Of a stretch of DNA of 64,000 nt, positions 35,816-47,737 are shown piece by piece (the first letter of the stretch is position 1; every line of letters starts with the position of its first letter). Where the stretch lies: contig OY292280.1 of NCBI GenBank assembly GCA_958496175.1, forward strand, positions 16,802,001-16,866,000, given 5' to 3'. Origin of the DNA: Sisyra terminalis. Lineage: Eukaryota; Arthropoda; Insecta; Neuroptera; Sisyridae. Under the pieces are notes generated by a model. The model did no database searches. It was not told the DNA's origin and saw nothing but the letters and a program-made list of their open reading frames with translations. The translations under genes and the position numbers were made by a program.

Positions 35816-35927
35816 ATCTTTTGGTAATTGAAATACATACTTAAGTACGTGAGTTAATAGTAGTTGAACTATGCCCACTATCTTGAAAACAGTTCCCAAT
35901 TATTTACTTTTTTGACGCATTTAATTT

Positions 35928-36267
35928 TTTGACGCAACCATCAATTTTATGAGAAAATTGTACAGGACATTTTTTGTAGAGCACTTATTTTCCTATAACT
36001 TATCTTTTTAAAAGTTTTTGATATTTTTTCACAGGTCCTAAGTTATTTACATTAAACTGGAAGTATTCGTAATTTTATTGTTTTAAATGAATACTATTCC
36101 CTGAGTTATTATATTTTTAACATAAAAATTATTTTTTTTATTTCAATTAAATAACTTAAGACCTGGGAAAAATATCAAAAACTTTTAAAAAGATAAGTTA
36201 TAGAAAAAAAAGTGCTCAACAAAAAATGTCCTATAAAATTTTCTCATAAAATTGATGGTTGCGTCAA
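35928..36267. mobile_element. inverted-repeat MITE, 340 bp
   Basis: Two arms of about 120 bp start TTTGACGCAACCATCAATTT and are near-identical inverted copies. The right end is ATTGATGGTTGCGTCAAA. The central loop is about 100 bases. The arms share GAGAAAATT, AGGACATTTTTTGT, GAGCACTT and TATAACTTATCTTTTTAAAA. The target duplication is unclear. No frame codes for a transposase. Confidence 0.88.
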
Positions 36268-36629
36268 ACAATTGAAAAAATATTAAAATTTCTCTTTAGT
36301 TCAACTTTGACCTCGAAAACCTTTTGAAGAAATAAATATATCAAAAACTTGTCACAGACCTTTTTTGTATATCGTTCAATTTTCTACAAGAATATACCTT
36401 GGTTATTCCGAAATATTGTCACCAACGTGAGCTATAAAATTCCAAAGTGCAAGAGAATATTGTTCCCATGTTATTGAAATGGAAAATCGAAATTTGCGAT
36501 GCGGCACCTCTTAATGTTAATATTAAAAGCTTAAACTATCACAGGATTTTTTTACGTCATTCCCAACAGTATTTTCGATATAATTAAGAAAAAAAATCAT
36601 TATTTTTTTTAAATCAGTCTACAGTCTCA
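36268..36629. other. AT-rich spacer
   Basis: Nothing recognisable beyond TTCAACTTTGACCTCGAAAACC, a phrase of a kind met in repeated DNA but not paired within this window. Confidence 0.3.
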
Positions 36630-36775
36630 TATAACGCCTTATAAGGTCTTTAGCGATTCTAGGGTTAATAAAATTCCATAATCGATAAATATCGAAAATT
36701 TGCTCGATACAACGATCGAACCCGATACTTACCAGTTTTGGAGCGGGCACCATGACCACTCGGCCACCAGTTTGC
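36630..36775 (-). mobile_element. tRNA-derived SINE copy 5
   Basis: On the minus strand it reads CTGGTGGCCGAGTGGTCATGG, GCTCCAAAACTGGTAAGTATC, GGGTTCGATCG, then TCGATATTTATCGATTATGG, TTATTAACCCTAGAATCGC and TAAAGACCTTATAAGGCG. It is nearly full length. Confidence 0.9.
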
Positions 36776-38060
36776 CACATGTGTGTTCCTTAATTTTGTA
36801 TAGTTGTAAGTAGTAACACAGTACTATAGTTTGAAAACCATTGATTTAAAATATAATAATGGTCATTCATATAGTTATTAAATTTTTGTGTGTAAAGGCA
36901 TGGTTTTCATTGGCTTGATGGAGGTGATGTCATTGGACTCATTTGCTGCAGAAAACACTATGTTTATCACCGTAATATGACTGCAGCTCTTGCAGCTTTT
37001 TGAAGAGATAATTCAAAGCTGCCAGAGTTTGTTAGTTAATAAAAATGTTATTTGAAGCAATTTCAGTGTTTTGAGCCAATGGTATGAGTGGGAAATTTAT
37101 GCTAGCAGAACAACTCATGTTAAATAGTGCAAAATTATACAAACTAAAACCATTTCACATATGAACCACTGCGTATGTCTCGTTTTTCGTTGCTATGCCA
37201 CACATTCGAGCTATCATTCCCGCATTGTGAAAACCATTTTGTTGCTATATTCTTGTCATATTTTCATTAAATTAATGAGAGACAAACGTCTCTCATTTCT
37301 CTTTTAGCTTTATTTTCGCGTAATCATTTCAATGCCCGTATAATCATAGCACATATACCTACACATATGAACACTATTCACTATGTGGGTGAGTAATTTG
37401 TATAAGGATGCGAATATAAAGAAAGTAGTAACAAACGTAGATGTTAAAAGCGGACAAGCTGGGTAATAAACCCTTTCAATGCAGCATTTCTGTGCTGTTT
37501 GCTGAAAAATATGTATTTTTACAGTTTCATTGAGATAAAAACCAGCACGGGATTATTTACACTATTGTACAATAACCGGGAGGGTTTTGTTTTCATTGGA
37601 TTTATAAAAGATAAAAAGATTTCTCTCTTTCAAAGCATTTCCACAAACTTTCCAATCCTTATCAGATTGCTGGATGTAAGTAAATAAAAAGCTCATAATG
37701 AGATTACAAATATCTACAACTAATTTTATCGTAGGTCGTTAAATATTTGCAAAGATAGATTATGCAACTACGTAATACCAGTTAAAAATGTATTTAGAAC
37801 TGAAAACGCAAATAATTATAACGTTTGTGAAAATAATTATATTTACTTTCAACTAAAGACGTTAAATAAACTTAGCTACCTACCTAAACCTATAAAAACA
37901 AACCAACGAATTTACCTTCATCTATCCACCGATTAATATATTTAACCCTCAGTTAAAATAAGTAAAAATATGTAAAGCGCTCGATTTTATATCAACCGAT
38001 AGCTTAGTTTGCTGCCGCTTTTCCGGTTTCGGACAAAAAGTCAACCGTTAGAGACGAAAG
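36776..38060. other. unique spacer with a perfect hairpin
   Basis: No gene is supported. A perfect 10-bp stem with an AAAC loop lies at 37274-37297 (AATGAGAGAC and GTCTCTCATT). The frame 37499-37687 is short and has no domain. Confidence 0.4.
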
Positions 38061-38383
38061 GAGACCTCATTAATTTTCCCAAAGTTTTCAAACCTCCTAC
38101 CTCTTACTAGGTATCATATGGTTTTTGTTCCCCGGCTTATACTCAAGAACTTAGAGTACTAAAAATTAAAATAAAAGTAACAAAAAATACCTACTAACCA
38201 ATGTAAGGAAAGAAAATTAATGCATCAATTGTAGGATAAACAAAACTTTAAATTTTTGAGGTTTTTATAAATAAAAAAAGCCATTTTTAGGTTGTTAGTA
38301 CCCTAAGTTCTTGAGTATAACATAATAAAATAACTAATAAGAGGGAGGAGGTGTGAAAACGTTGGGAAAATGAATGAGGTCTT
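38061..38383. mobile_element. inverted-repeat MITE, 323 bp
   Basis: The arms 38061-38165 and 38284-38383 are inverted copies. They share GACCTCATT.ATTTTCCCAA, GTTTTCA.ACCTCCT.CCTC and TATACTCAAGAACTTAG.GTA. The loop is about 118 bases. The superfamily is not resolved; no clear target duplication was found. Confidence 0.85.
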
Positions 38384-39791
38384 CATCATTCAAGACTAGA
38401 GATGCAAATGATACATCGATATTGAAACCCAAAACATCGATGAAACATCGTTCTTCATGAGTGATATTTTAAAAACGATATTTTAATAATATTATAATAA
38501 GTCATATTGAAGAACCAATGGGCTAAAACTAGTAAAATCCAACGATTTTAATTTCCCTGATAATTTTTGTAGAAAAACACCAATTTTATTGTACAATTCA
38601 CTTTTGGGTACCCTGATTGTTAGGGTATCCATGATTTTAATTCTTTCCAAAAAAATTTTATCCTCAAATTTGAAATGCTTTGTCAAAACTATTACGTCTC
38701 TAATGAAATGGGAGGATATCCTGTAGGTTACACGCACATAATTTTTCAATTTCTGGAATATTTTTTTATTTCATACCTAAATAGTACACCCAAATAGTAA
38801 CGTCCATCAAATTAGCACAACACTTTTGGAATTTATAAAAAATAACTTCGAAATATTTGATGTTTTTTCTCGTGCAAGAGACCTGGGGAAAAAATTTGCT
38901 GCTTGCATATTTTCCAGAAAAACCCTATACAGTGCGTTGACGTTTGGAGCTTTTCTACGAATATAAATATTTCAGTATGTGCCAGTAATTGAAGTTATTT
39001 TGTCACTTGAGACTTTCAAAAGAAAAATTCTTGTCTCTATTTTCCTGGTAAACGCCATTTAAAGAATGGAGCTCGTAAGAATTCCAGAACATCTAGGAAT
39101 CGAGGAAAATGCGCTGGCGACCATAGCAGCAAAAGAACCAACGGTGGAGAAGAGACCATCACAAGGGTGGGGGGGGGCACCTTAATACCTTATACACCAT
39201 ACATAACAATATAGGGATGCACATTGTATAATTTAACTAATCATTTTTTCTTTTTGTTTCAGGTAAGCATGAAAGTAAACTTCAAAGCCCTTTTTTATAA
39301 TAATTAAGGCGACTGAATCTACACAGCATTTGCCTATTCTATATAATACTTGTAGTATCAATGGGTAAGCAAAATTTTTATAACATACTGTTTTTAAGTT
39401 AAAAAAATGCATAGAATCCCAAAACTTGACAAATTTTCAATATTTTTTTATAAGAGATAGATTGATATTTATGTTTTTAATGTTGATACCACAGTGTTTA
39501 TCAGAAATTTTGTGAAATTTTTTTACTGAATCTTTTAATTCTCCTCTCCCGTTGCTTAATTTTTAGAGCTTACTATAGAGTTGGCAAAAAATTCCTTGAG
39601 ATACCAAAAGCTATGATTAATCGTTGGAGTTATATCTAAGCATTTTTGCTTAAAAAATATATTAATTCCTCGGGAGTTTTAGCCAACAGTGCCAGATCGT
39701 TAGCGTATTTCTAATTGAGCGATGTTTTATGAAAGATATTCTATCACAGCACCACCTTTTCTCCCGCTCATGATTTACAGCTACACCCATA
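38384..39791. other. AT-rich spacer
   Basis: It contains an ATCGAT-type cluster at 38398-38490. The rest is unique and without a gene. A G9 run lies near 39168. Confidence 0.4.
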
Positions 39792-42250
39792 AACTGATAC
39801 CTTTTTTCGTCACAAGCGACAATTTTTGAATTTCGCTAGTTTATAATATAACGCGTGAGATTATAAACTAACAGATCGCTAGGTTAGAATTGATTATAAT
39901 CCAACGACATTAAATTATAAACTACGGAGTTTAAAATTTTATGGTGTCGTATATTTACTATATGTTCAAAGAATAGTTGTTGGATCAGGCAAATTGGTTA
40001 ATACTTTTTGTTCAATCTGACGTTTCGTATTAACTTATTTGCCCGCTCCAACAACTATCCTCTGAACATATAGTAAATTTACCATGAAGGAGCTGATACA
40101 TATTTAGAAGATTATTTGGAATATCGTCTTTTACTTTACTTTACCACAGAGGTGCGAGTACCCTAGGTTAAAAAATACTGTTTTTAACTTAGGATGACAA
40201 AATTTTTCGTGGAAATCTGTTTTTTTTTTATGATTTATTATATTTGAATATAGTTATGAAGTGGTTGTAGTTGGTATGGTTAATATGATTTCAAGAGGGT
40301 GTTGGGATTTCTCGGCCGAAATATGATCGCTAAATATTTTCTTGAAATGTAAATTTGCGTGGATGTCAGCTGGCGAATTTTATGTAAATCTGTTCGTTTG
40401 GCAAATATACAATAATGGTTTGGATCAATGCTAAGATTTGTGTAATTTTTGAACGTGTCTCAACGTAGCAGCCATTATTTACGTTTTTAAGGGTTAAATG
40501 TTTTGTATTCTTGAGATAAATGTTCGTGCATGATTTATTTTGAATCCATATTCCGCCTCGGGATAAATATTCGTGATGAAAAATGATTTAAATGTTCGTT
40601 TCGTTTCGGCAAATACCTCTTCGTATCCCACACACGGCCGGGATAAAAGGGTCTGGAGTGCGGGAATCGAGGCCGACTTGAAATGTGAGACGAGTATTTT
40701 TTCATTAGAATAAGTCTGGCAAAACAGAAAAGCTCCAAATTTAATGTTTAAAAGCTTGATTCACATTATGAAATCATATTATAAAACTCTATCTCACGTA
40801 AAATACGTGCTCATTTACTTTTTACAGTTGCCGTTCCTTGTACCATGTCGTTCCAATGTAGGACCCTCGTCCTTTTTACATCGTCAATTCCACCCATTAT
40901 ACGAATTTAGAATAACAAACGAAGCGTTTACATTAAATGTCACATCCTGTACAAATTTCCATGTGTCATAAATTATACATGTACAGAGCCATACTACCAT
41001 ACTATCATACATAATCTATATGCAATAATATATGAACTGTTTAAGAAAATGAGAGTTGCATTTAGATGGAATTTGAAAACGCCTGATCCTTCCATGGCAT
41101 CAATTCGGTTTTCCAGAAACTCAATTCAAAGTTTCTCCATCTTATTTATTTACATAGGGTGTGTTTGTCGAAGATATACGTATACAGTTAGGGGTTGTGG
41201 GTGGTATCCAACAGAGATGGAAGCATATAACTTGTGCAATTGGAAACCTTTTATGTAAAACAACATCAAAAGTTTCGCCTATGAAAATATCAACGTCTCC
41301 AGACATGGTTTGTGTGATTAATTTTCTTCCATTTCCCTTCAATTACCCCGAAAAGAAAAAAATAAATAAATTAAATAAATATTCCCATGGAACTAGTGGG
41401 GCCCAAAGTGGTAAAACTAGAAGTTCGAGTGATTAAAGTACATGGATATGTATGAGGCTTAATTCCTCTCGTATTTTGGTGCACACATCATTTGCACGTA
41501 TCTACCGAATACTCTATTTACTCGAATTACATACGTTTGATCTTTTCCAAATCAAAATAAGGTAACGAGAGATATACGCTAGTTCGAATTGATTGAGAAC
41601 ATGCTTGTACCCTTATTTAACACTCCTAATAACCATTACGTTTTTAATTAATTAATCTTGATTAATGTACCACAGTTCTGCACATTTACATCCTCCAATC
41701 CACGATATTCGATAACTTACACATTTTTCCCATCTAATCGATAATACTACAAATCTAAAAGAAATCAAACTCTGAATTGTTCGTATTAAAAACCGTTAAA
41801 CAAATGCTAAATACTAATTTCTTAGTCACAACCACCAATGCAACATTGCCCCAAAAAAACATCGATACTTTTAAAAGAAAACATCAATTTTTATGAACGA
41901 TATATCGATTTTTATTCGATCATCATATACATAAAATATTTCTAAATAACAACAAACAATGCATTCTAAATATGTATCATCTCCTTGTTGGTAAATTTAC
42001 TATTTGTTCATTGCGATAAATTATTAAAAGTATTAACTTATTTGCCCGCTCCAACAACTATCCTTTGAACATATAGTAAATATACAATACCGCAAAATTT
42101 TAAACTCCATAGTTTATAATTTAATGTCGTTGGATTATAATCAACCCTAACTTAGCCATCCGTTAGTTTATAATCTCACGCGTTAAATTATAAACTAGCG
42201 GAATTCACAATTTTACACTTGTGACGGAGAAAGATATCTGTTTAGAAACT
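39792..42250. repeat. 2.4-kb segment bounded by 215-bp inverted repeats
   Basis: The left arm 39792-40010 and right arm 42028-42250 are inverted copies. Both contain CTAGTTTATAAT..AACGCGTGAGATTATAAACT, GATTATAATCCAACGACATT, AAATTATAAACTA and TTTACTATATGTTCAAAG. Each arm holds its own small palindrome around ACGCGT flanked by AGTTTATAA. The left arm is followed at 40028-40080 by a second, inverted copy of its inner end (GCCCGCTCCAACAACTATCC, then GAACATATAGTAAAT), the same sequence that forms the inner end of the right arm. The interior (40090-42025) is not visibly coding. Confidence 0.8.
40090..42025. other. interior of the 2.4-kb inverted-repeat segment
   Basis: No transposase or other domain is recognisable. 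Frames at 40535-40738, 40744-40971, 41049-41258, 41142-41342 and 41161-41436 overlap on both strands. An ATCGAT-type cluster lies at 41853-41925. It could be normal host DNA between two insertions. Confidence 0.4.
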
Positions 42251-42577
42251 AATAACTTTCTTAGAAATATTCCGAGCCCAATTGGCAATCGAGTTCAAAC
42301 GAAATGACAGTTGTAACCAATAACAACTATAAGTTAGTTCAAAATTGAGACAAAAATTATTATATCTGTATTACACACTAATGTATGTGCTTACATCTTT
42401 TGTTCTCAGTCTTTGCCGCCGTACATATATTTTTCCATTTTCTTGATATTAAAAGCAAAAATTTTCATTATAATTTGTACACTACTCTCAATTGTATTAT
42501 GTTTATATTTTAATTGTACGAGAGAAGTATAACTTCTCATGTACGTTTTTTTTTTTGACTATTTTATAAAGATATAG

Positions 42578-42897
42578 TTTTAATAATAAATATTTCTGAA
42601 CTAAGGAATAATAATGTATGTCCTATGACTCAATTTATTTTTTGTTTGCAATGCGTTTCAACAGTTTTTGGCTGTCATTATTAGGTAATGATTATTTTTT
42701 CAGTTGTTAATAAATTTAATATAAGCTGTTTACAATTTTACAAATTTGATTTCAACTGACAAAATAATCAGTACCTAATATTGACAACCAAAAACTGTTG
42801 AAACGCGTCACAATAAATAAAGAAATAGAGTCATAGGACATATATTATGATTCATTAATTTATTAAATGTGACTCAGAAATAATAATTAAAATATTT
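42578..42897. mobile_element. inverted-repeat MITE, 320 bp
   Basis: Two arms of about 140 bp share ATGTCCTATGACTC, CG.GTTTCAACAGTTTTTGG, TGTCA.TATTAGGTA.TGATT and CAGTTG. The loop is about 40 bases. The outer ends are TTTCTGA and its complement, with A/T-rich margins, so exact borders are uncertain. A separate palindrome GAGAAGT ATA ACTTCTC lies just outside at 42522-42538. Confidence 0.85.
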
Positions 42898-45515
42898 ATC
42901 AATGTTAAATTATTTTCAAATTTGAGGGAATCAAATATTTTGTATCTTAACAATTGGAAGAGGGTGGTTTGGTTTATGGAAAAATAGGGAAGAGTTTATT
43001 ATTTAGTAAGTTTGAGAATCATCCCTTAAATATGTAACGCTTCACATATACACAAGTTGATTATGTAAATGTGTTTTAATTTCGAGTTTTCAGGGTGAAA
43101 TTTTGTTGATTCAAGCATATTACCGTAATATCTTAGGCTTGAGTCGTCAAAATATATGAAATGGTGTAGTTGATGCGAAAAAAGTATGACAAGGGATGAA
43201 AAGTTTGAATTGTATGATACATTTGCGAGAAAGTTTGCTTGCAATTATCCTCGAGTGGTATAATTTAATCCAAGTGTAGGATGCATGGTGCAACATGGGA
43301 AAATTTTCACACGTTCCCAGAACTTTGTGCAAACGCCACATCAAACTTGCCTAAATGTCATATGATTGCTGAATTTTCATTTAAACACATCCACATCAAC
43401 TTGTGCAAGTTGCCAAATGAAACAGGCTTTTCATTGGAGTTTCGTATATTTCGCATTTTCTTCTACCTAAAAGAAAAACGCTAAGCGGCGCTGGGAAAAT
43501 GCCGAGTGAACGTGAAACGTTCTCTTTTTGTTTTTAGTCAAGAATTTTCGTGATTCAAAAAATTACACACATTCTTCTTCAGGGGAGGCTAGACTTTGAT
43601 TAATACATGACGCCTACCCTTAAAAATCTCGCTTATTTTTCTCTGTTCACAGCAACAAAACCACCTGAAAAGCTCAGCTTTTTTCACTCGTTTGCCATAA
43701 AATACCGACGAAAACATTTTACAAATTTTTCACTTAAAAGCAACAGATTTTAATAATCTATATAATATAAAAGAATACACCCTGCCTGACTTATCATCCC
43801 TTAGACAAAAATGTGTAAAAATATACTGAAGGTTATTTCACACTTATTAGAGTTTCATTTCGACCGTTTTTACTTGAGGGGTGAAAATTTTGTCAGGAAT
43901 CAAAATAAATACATTTCAATTCTCAAAATCGAATAATCGATTAATTCTCAAAATGGGCTATAAAAACGAAAAAGTCAGTGTGTGCTTATATACTGCACTT
44001 ATAAACTTATAAAGTTTATAAGTACAGCATACAAGTCCTATACTTAGTATCGTTGCCTTTAAAATGATTGTAATTAACACGTTTTACCTAATTTATTATA
44101 AAAAAATGAATATAAAAAAATTGAGAGATAGAAAAAATGTTGCTGTTATTGAGATGTATATTATGTACTTCATATTAAGAAGCCTGATGAAGTTCAAATA
44201 AAAGACCAAAACGTCGCTAAATTAATAATTAGTATACGGATTTACATCCTTTAAGTCCACTTTCCTACTAAAAAATAAATAAAACCATTAATTTTTTAGA
44301 CGTAAGATTATTGAATGTTTCACTTTGAACTTATGAAATTGCAAGCATTTCCCCATAGACATCATCTACTAATATACTCAAATGGAATCTATCTCAAAAT
44401 TGATTTCAAATCGATGGAATTGTTTCGCAAATATTGCAGATCTGAAACTTCAATTGAAATAGTTTAAGATCCGAATAATTGACTTATCACAAATTCCCAT
44501 CGCACGTAACTCCACATTCTTTATTTTCTCACATTTCCCAGATTCAGAATACCATAAGTAACCAGCAGTGCATTGTTAATATTCCGCTATCTTCCAGTTG
44601 CACTATTTATTTAAAAGTTGCAGTAGTAAAAGTTTCGTGACAAGGAAAAATCAATGCAAAACCACAATTCGTGCAAGAAAAATACAATTTGTGAAACTTA
44701 AATGAACGGAGATTTAAAGAAGAGTTGAGGACTATAAAACACATCAATAAAATGGAATGTTTTCCGAAATAAGTTTCTATGTTTCGACTACTAATGCAAG
44801 TGTTTATTTATTACTGAAAATAAATGCAATCTAATTGAGCAATTTAAATAGAAATAAAATTATTTCCTCCCCAAGTTTACATTTCAATAATTTTTATACC
44901 GTTTCCGAAATTTCCTAAACAGATTCTTAGGACATTTTCTTCTAATATCTAGGGGTCTCTCTTGGGAATTCTTTTACACTCTACTTTTAAGATAGATCTC
45001 AGCAAGTACTTAATTGGATCCTTTTAATATTTCCCTTCTCATATCTAAACAGGATAAGAAAACCAATTTTCATCTTCTTTATTCATATTTTTACATTTTC
45101 AGTTAACTGTATCTTTTAAAATCGTAATGAATATGCTTTCTAGGATTATCAGTACTCTAATCTCCTTTTTTCTCAATTCTGAGGTTCTTTATCATAACCT
45201 TTGAGAACCTTCTTTGTTCCAGAACTTTATGTGCTCACCCATTACGCAAATCAGGACACTTTTAGATAATTCTGATTTGATAACAGAAAAATTTGGTCAA
45301 CTTTTATGACCTCGTTACTTTCTCTTTACCCTTAATCGTAGCACCATATCGTAGTACCAACGAAAGTATCGCCCTTTTAGGTTCAAACGTCCGTACAGAT
45401 GATATACACACATTAAAATGCTAAAATTTTTAAAATGAATTTTAAAATAAATATTTTCATACCATCTAGCCTATGGCAAGGTTCCAGCATTTATGTATTT
45501 GTAATAACGTTTTAT
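42898..45515. other. unique stretch with a possible retroelement end
   Basis: No gene is supported; frames at 43026-43244, 43147-43344 and 43281-43484 overlap. At 44001-44031 a hairpin has 12-base arms (ACTTATAAACTT, three-base loop). At 44181-44224 the phrase GCCTGATGAAGTTCAAATAA and AAACGTCGCTAAAT resembles tails I associate with Penelope- or LINE-type elements; this is a weak match from memory. Confidence 0.35.
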
Positions 45516-45690
45516 AGCTTACTGATGGCCGAGTGGTCAACGTGACCACTTCAAAGCTGGTAGATGTTGGATTCGATCCTCAATTCGAGCAAATTTTTGA
45601 TTTTTCTCGATTACGGATTTTTATTAACCCTTGAGTTGCTTAAGACCTTAGTAGTTATAAGACGACGGTAAATAATAAATAATTAAATAT
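45516..45690 (+). mobile_element. tRNA-derived SINE copy 6
   Basis: The head is ACTGATGGCCGAGTGGTCAA, CTTCAAAGCTGGTAGATGTT, GGATTCGATCC. The body is TCTCGATTACGGATTTTTAT, TAACCCTTGAGTTGCTTAAG and CCTTAGTAGTTATAAG, followed by ACGACGGTAAATAATAAATA. It is one of the most complete copies. Confidence 0.92.
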
Positions 45691-45814
45691 ATAACAATAG
45701 CGTTCCAATAGCTATAATACTTTGAATCAAACAGTAGGATCCGCGTATTAACCTTAGCTTCAATCTGATATGAGAGTGTAAAGAAACCCTTACAAGCTTA
45801 ATTACTAAAAATAA

Positions 45815-46236
45815 GGTTAAATTGGGATAAGGGTATCAAAGGCAATGAAAAAGGCTGACCCGTTTGCTTAGTAAGGATCTCAAACATGAATCACAGATCC
45901 CCAGCCTGTACTTGGGGTTACAATGTCTACATGAAAAATACCATCCCTGATTGAGTTTATAAGAATCATTGTACAACAAGTAAAGATAACACCAAACCAA
46001 TGTAAAGTAGTAAAAGGATGATGGGAAAACCATTACCGAACCTAACTCCTGAAATACTGGGTCTTACAAAAAAGCAGGTCAGAGTGATAACAGATTTAAT
46101 AACGGACCACTGTAGACTGAAAAAGCACCTGCATGCAATGAATTTACCCAAATTACTCATTTATATGATCCAAAATGAATGGAGACATGAGGAACTGGGG
46201 ATATCAAGCCTTAGAATAAACGGATATAAACATCCT
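45815..46236 (+). pseudogene. RNase H-region relic of a non-LTR retrotransposon, copy 2
   Basis: Around 45833-45870 the reading gives IKGNEK and then, after a one-base shift in an A run, ADPFA. This is close to the GNExAD(x)LA motif that carries an active-site Asp of RNase H in LINEs. Further on, 46018-46239 is open and reads LTPEILGLTKKQVRVITDLI, then TDHCRLKKHLHAMNL, like the segment that follows RNase H in Jockey-type elements; the usual downstream Cys residues are not evident. The A-run shift and internal stops make it non-functional. A partial SINE tail abuts it at 46236. It is homologous to 30610-30740. Confidence 0.62.
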
Positions 46237-46312
46237 TGATATACAGATTTTTATTGACTTTAAAGTCGCTAAAGACATTAGTAGCTACAAAGCGACAAAA
46301 AATAATATTAAA
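46236..46312 (+). mobile_element. tRNA-derived SINE, 3' body fragment
   Basis: TACAGATTTTTATTGACTTT, AAAGTCGCTAAAGACATTAG and TAGCTACAAAGCGAC match the 3' half of the SINE family. No tRNA-like head is present. Confidence 0.75.
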
Positions 46313-47101
46313 AATATGAAGATTTTCCAAGGTAATTTTAAAACCGAAATACTTGGCTATTTGTAAAGTGCCAAAAACAGTTCCAAAGAATTCAGAATTA
46401 TTTATAATGGATAACTGTGTAGATCTTTTTTTTTATGAAATTCAATTGCACTATTTCCTGGCCATTAGAAGCATTCACTCATCATTGAGTATGAATGAAT
46501 CTAAGATCCAAACATTTATACAGTTGTAATAATGATAGAATGAGCTCAAAGGGTTGGTTTAAATTGTACTATTTGATTGGACTACTTGATTCAATCGGTT
46601 TTCCATTTTCTTGAAGAATTCCACCATTATTTACACATACTTAGAAGTCGTAAATTGTTAAACCATTTTCACATTCACATCGATCAATTCTGTATCTCTT
46701 AGGGACGGAATGACCGAAACCTATTAACTGGGGAGGAAATTAAAATAACGATTATCCCTAAAACGGGAGAAGGGACTGATAAGAACAGAAAAGTGACTAC
46801 AGTTACGACTTAATCTCGTTGAATTTCCAAATTAGTTCTAAACCTTTCTATTTATTGATTTACGTAATTATTCATCTGAGTATTAAATTTTATACTTCTA
46901 TTTAAATATTAGATGATTTCCAACCCTTTACATTTTTGGAACGAAAAACTTTCAATGAAAATAGAAACTTAAATTTGCTATATAAAAATTTTAATAAATC
47001 TCTTAACTCAAAAAAATGATCGAACCGAACCTCATGCTACTACAGGTTGGCTACCCCTGAGTTCCACAAACGTAGTTACGGAAAATACATGATATCTTAT
47101 A
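46313..47101. other. AT-rich spacer
   Basis: Nothing recognised with confidence. Near 47030-47075 the sequence GGTTGGCTACCCCTGAG is reminiscent of hAT ends but has no partner. Confidence 0.35.
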
Positions 47102-47560
47102 ACTAGCGTCCGACCGAAACTAGTTTTTACGGCCGAAACCAAAACCGAAACTTTCATATAAAAAAAGTTTTCGTAAAAAAAAGTTAATCATAATTAGTCA
47201 GTCTTTACTTTTAAATCCAATAGATATTCATTAATCATTTAGTCCCTAATATTTGAGCTCATCATTAACAAAATATAATTTTATCATTTCTTTTTTTCAA
47301 ATAAATTATTTATGTTGAAATAAGGAGTTGATTTGAAAGAAATGCACAAATAATATTAAACAAAATTTCAATGAACTTATAGTTATCAGTATTCATAATT
47401 GAAGAATCAAATGAAAAGTGAAAAACAATAATTTTTTGATATTTTTATTTCATGAATTCAGTTTTGGTTTCAGTCGTAGTTTCGGCTTGACCACGGCCGA
47501 AACTAAACTGAAACTCGTTTTTTGGCCAAAACCAAAACCGAAACCGATTTATTTTAGAAG
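47102..47560 (+). repeat. dispersed element with CCGAAAC-type subterminal repeats, copy 2
   Basis: It starts ACTAGCGTCCGACCGAAACT, continues with GTTTTTACGGCCGAAACC, has a middle containing TTCATTAATCATTTAGTCCC and AAGGAGTTGATTTGAAAGAA, and ends in AAACCAAAACCGAAACCG. It is the inverted partner of 12575-13190. Confidence 0.8.
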
Positions 47561-47737
47561 CAAACCAGTTGGAACTAGAATCAAAGCTGGGGTGCAATAA
47601 TTCTTATAGGATGCAGTTCAGAGAAACTTTTAGACGAGCCCCCCAGAACAATAAAGAAGTAGAAAGTGAAGCATTAGTTATATTAAAAATTCCTAGCATT
47701 ATTCTTTCTGTATTAGAAACACCCAAATACTTTAATG

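Noticed and set aside
35702..35899. 65-codon minus-strand frame
   Set aside because: It is the antisense of a SINE copy.
44181..44224. Definite Penelope-type element end
   Set aside because: Only a short phrase similar to AAACGTCG-type tails is present; no RT or GIY-YIG sequence is nearby, so it was kept only as a remark in a region entry.
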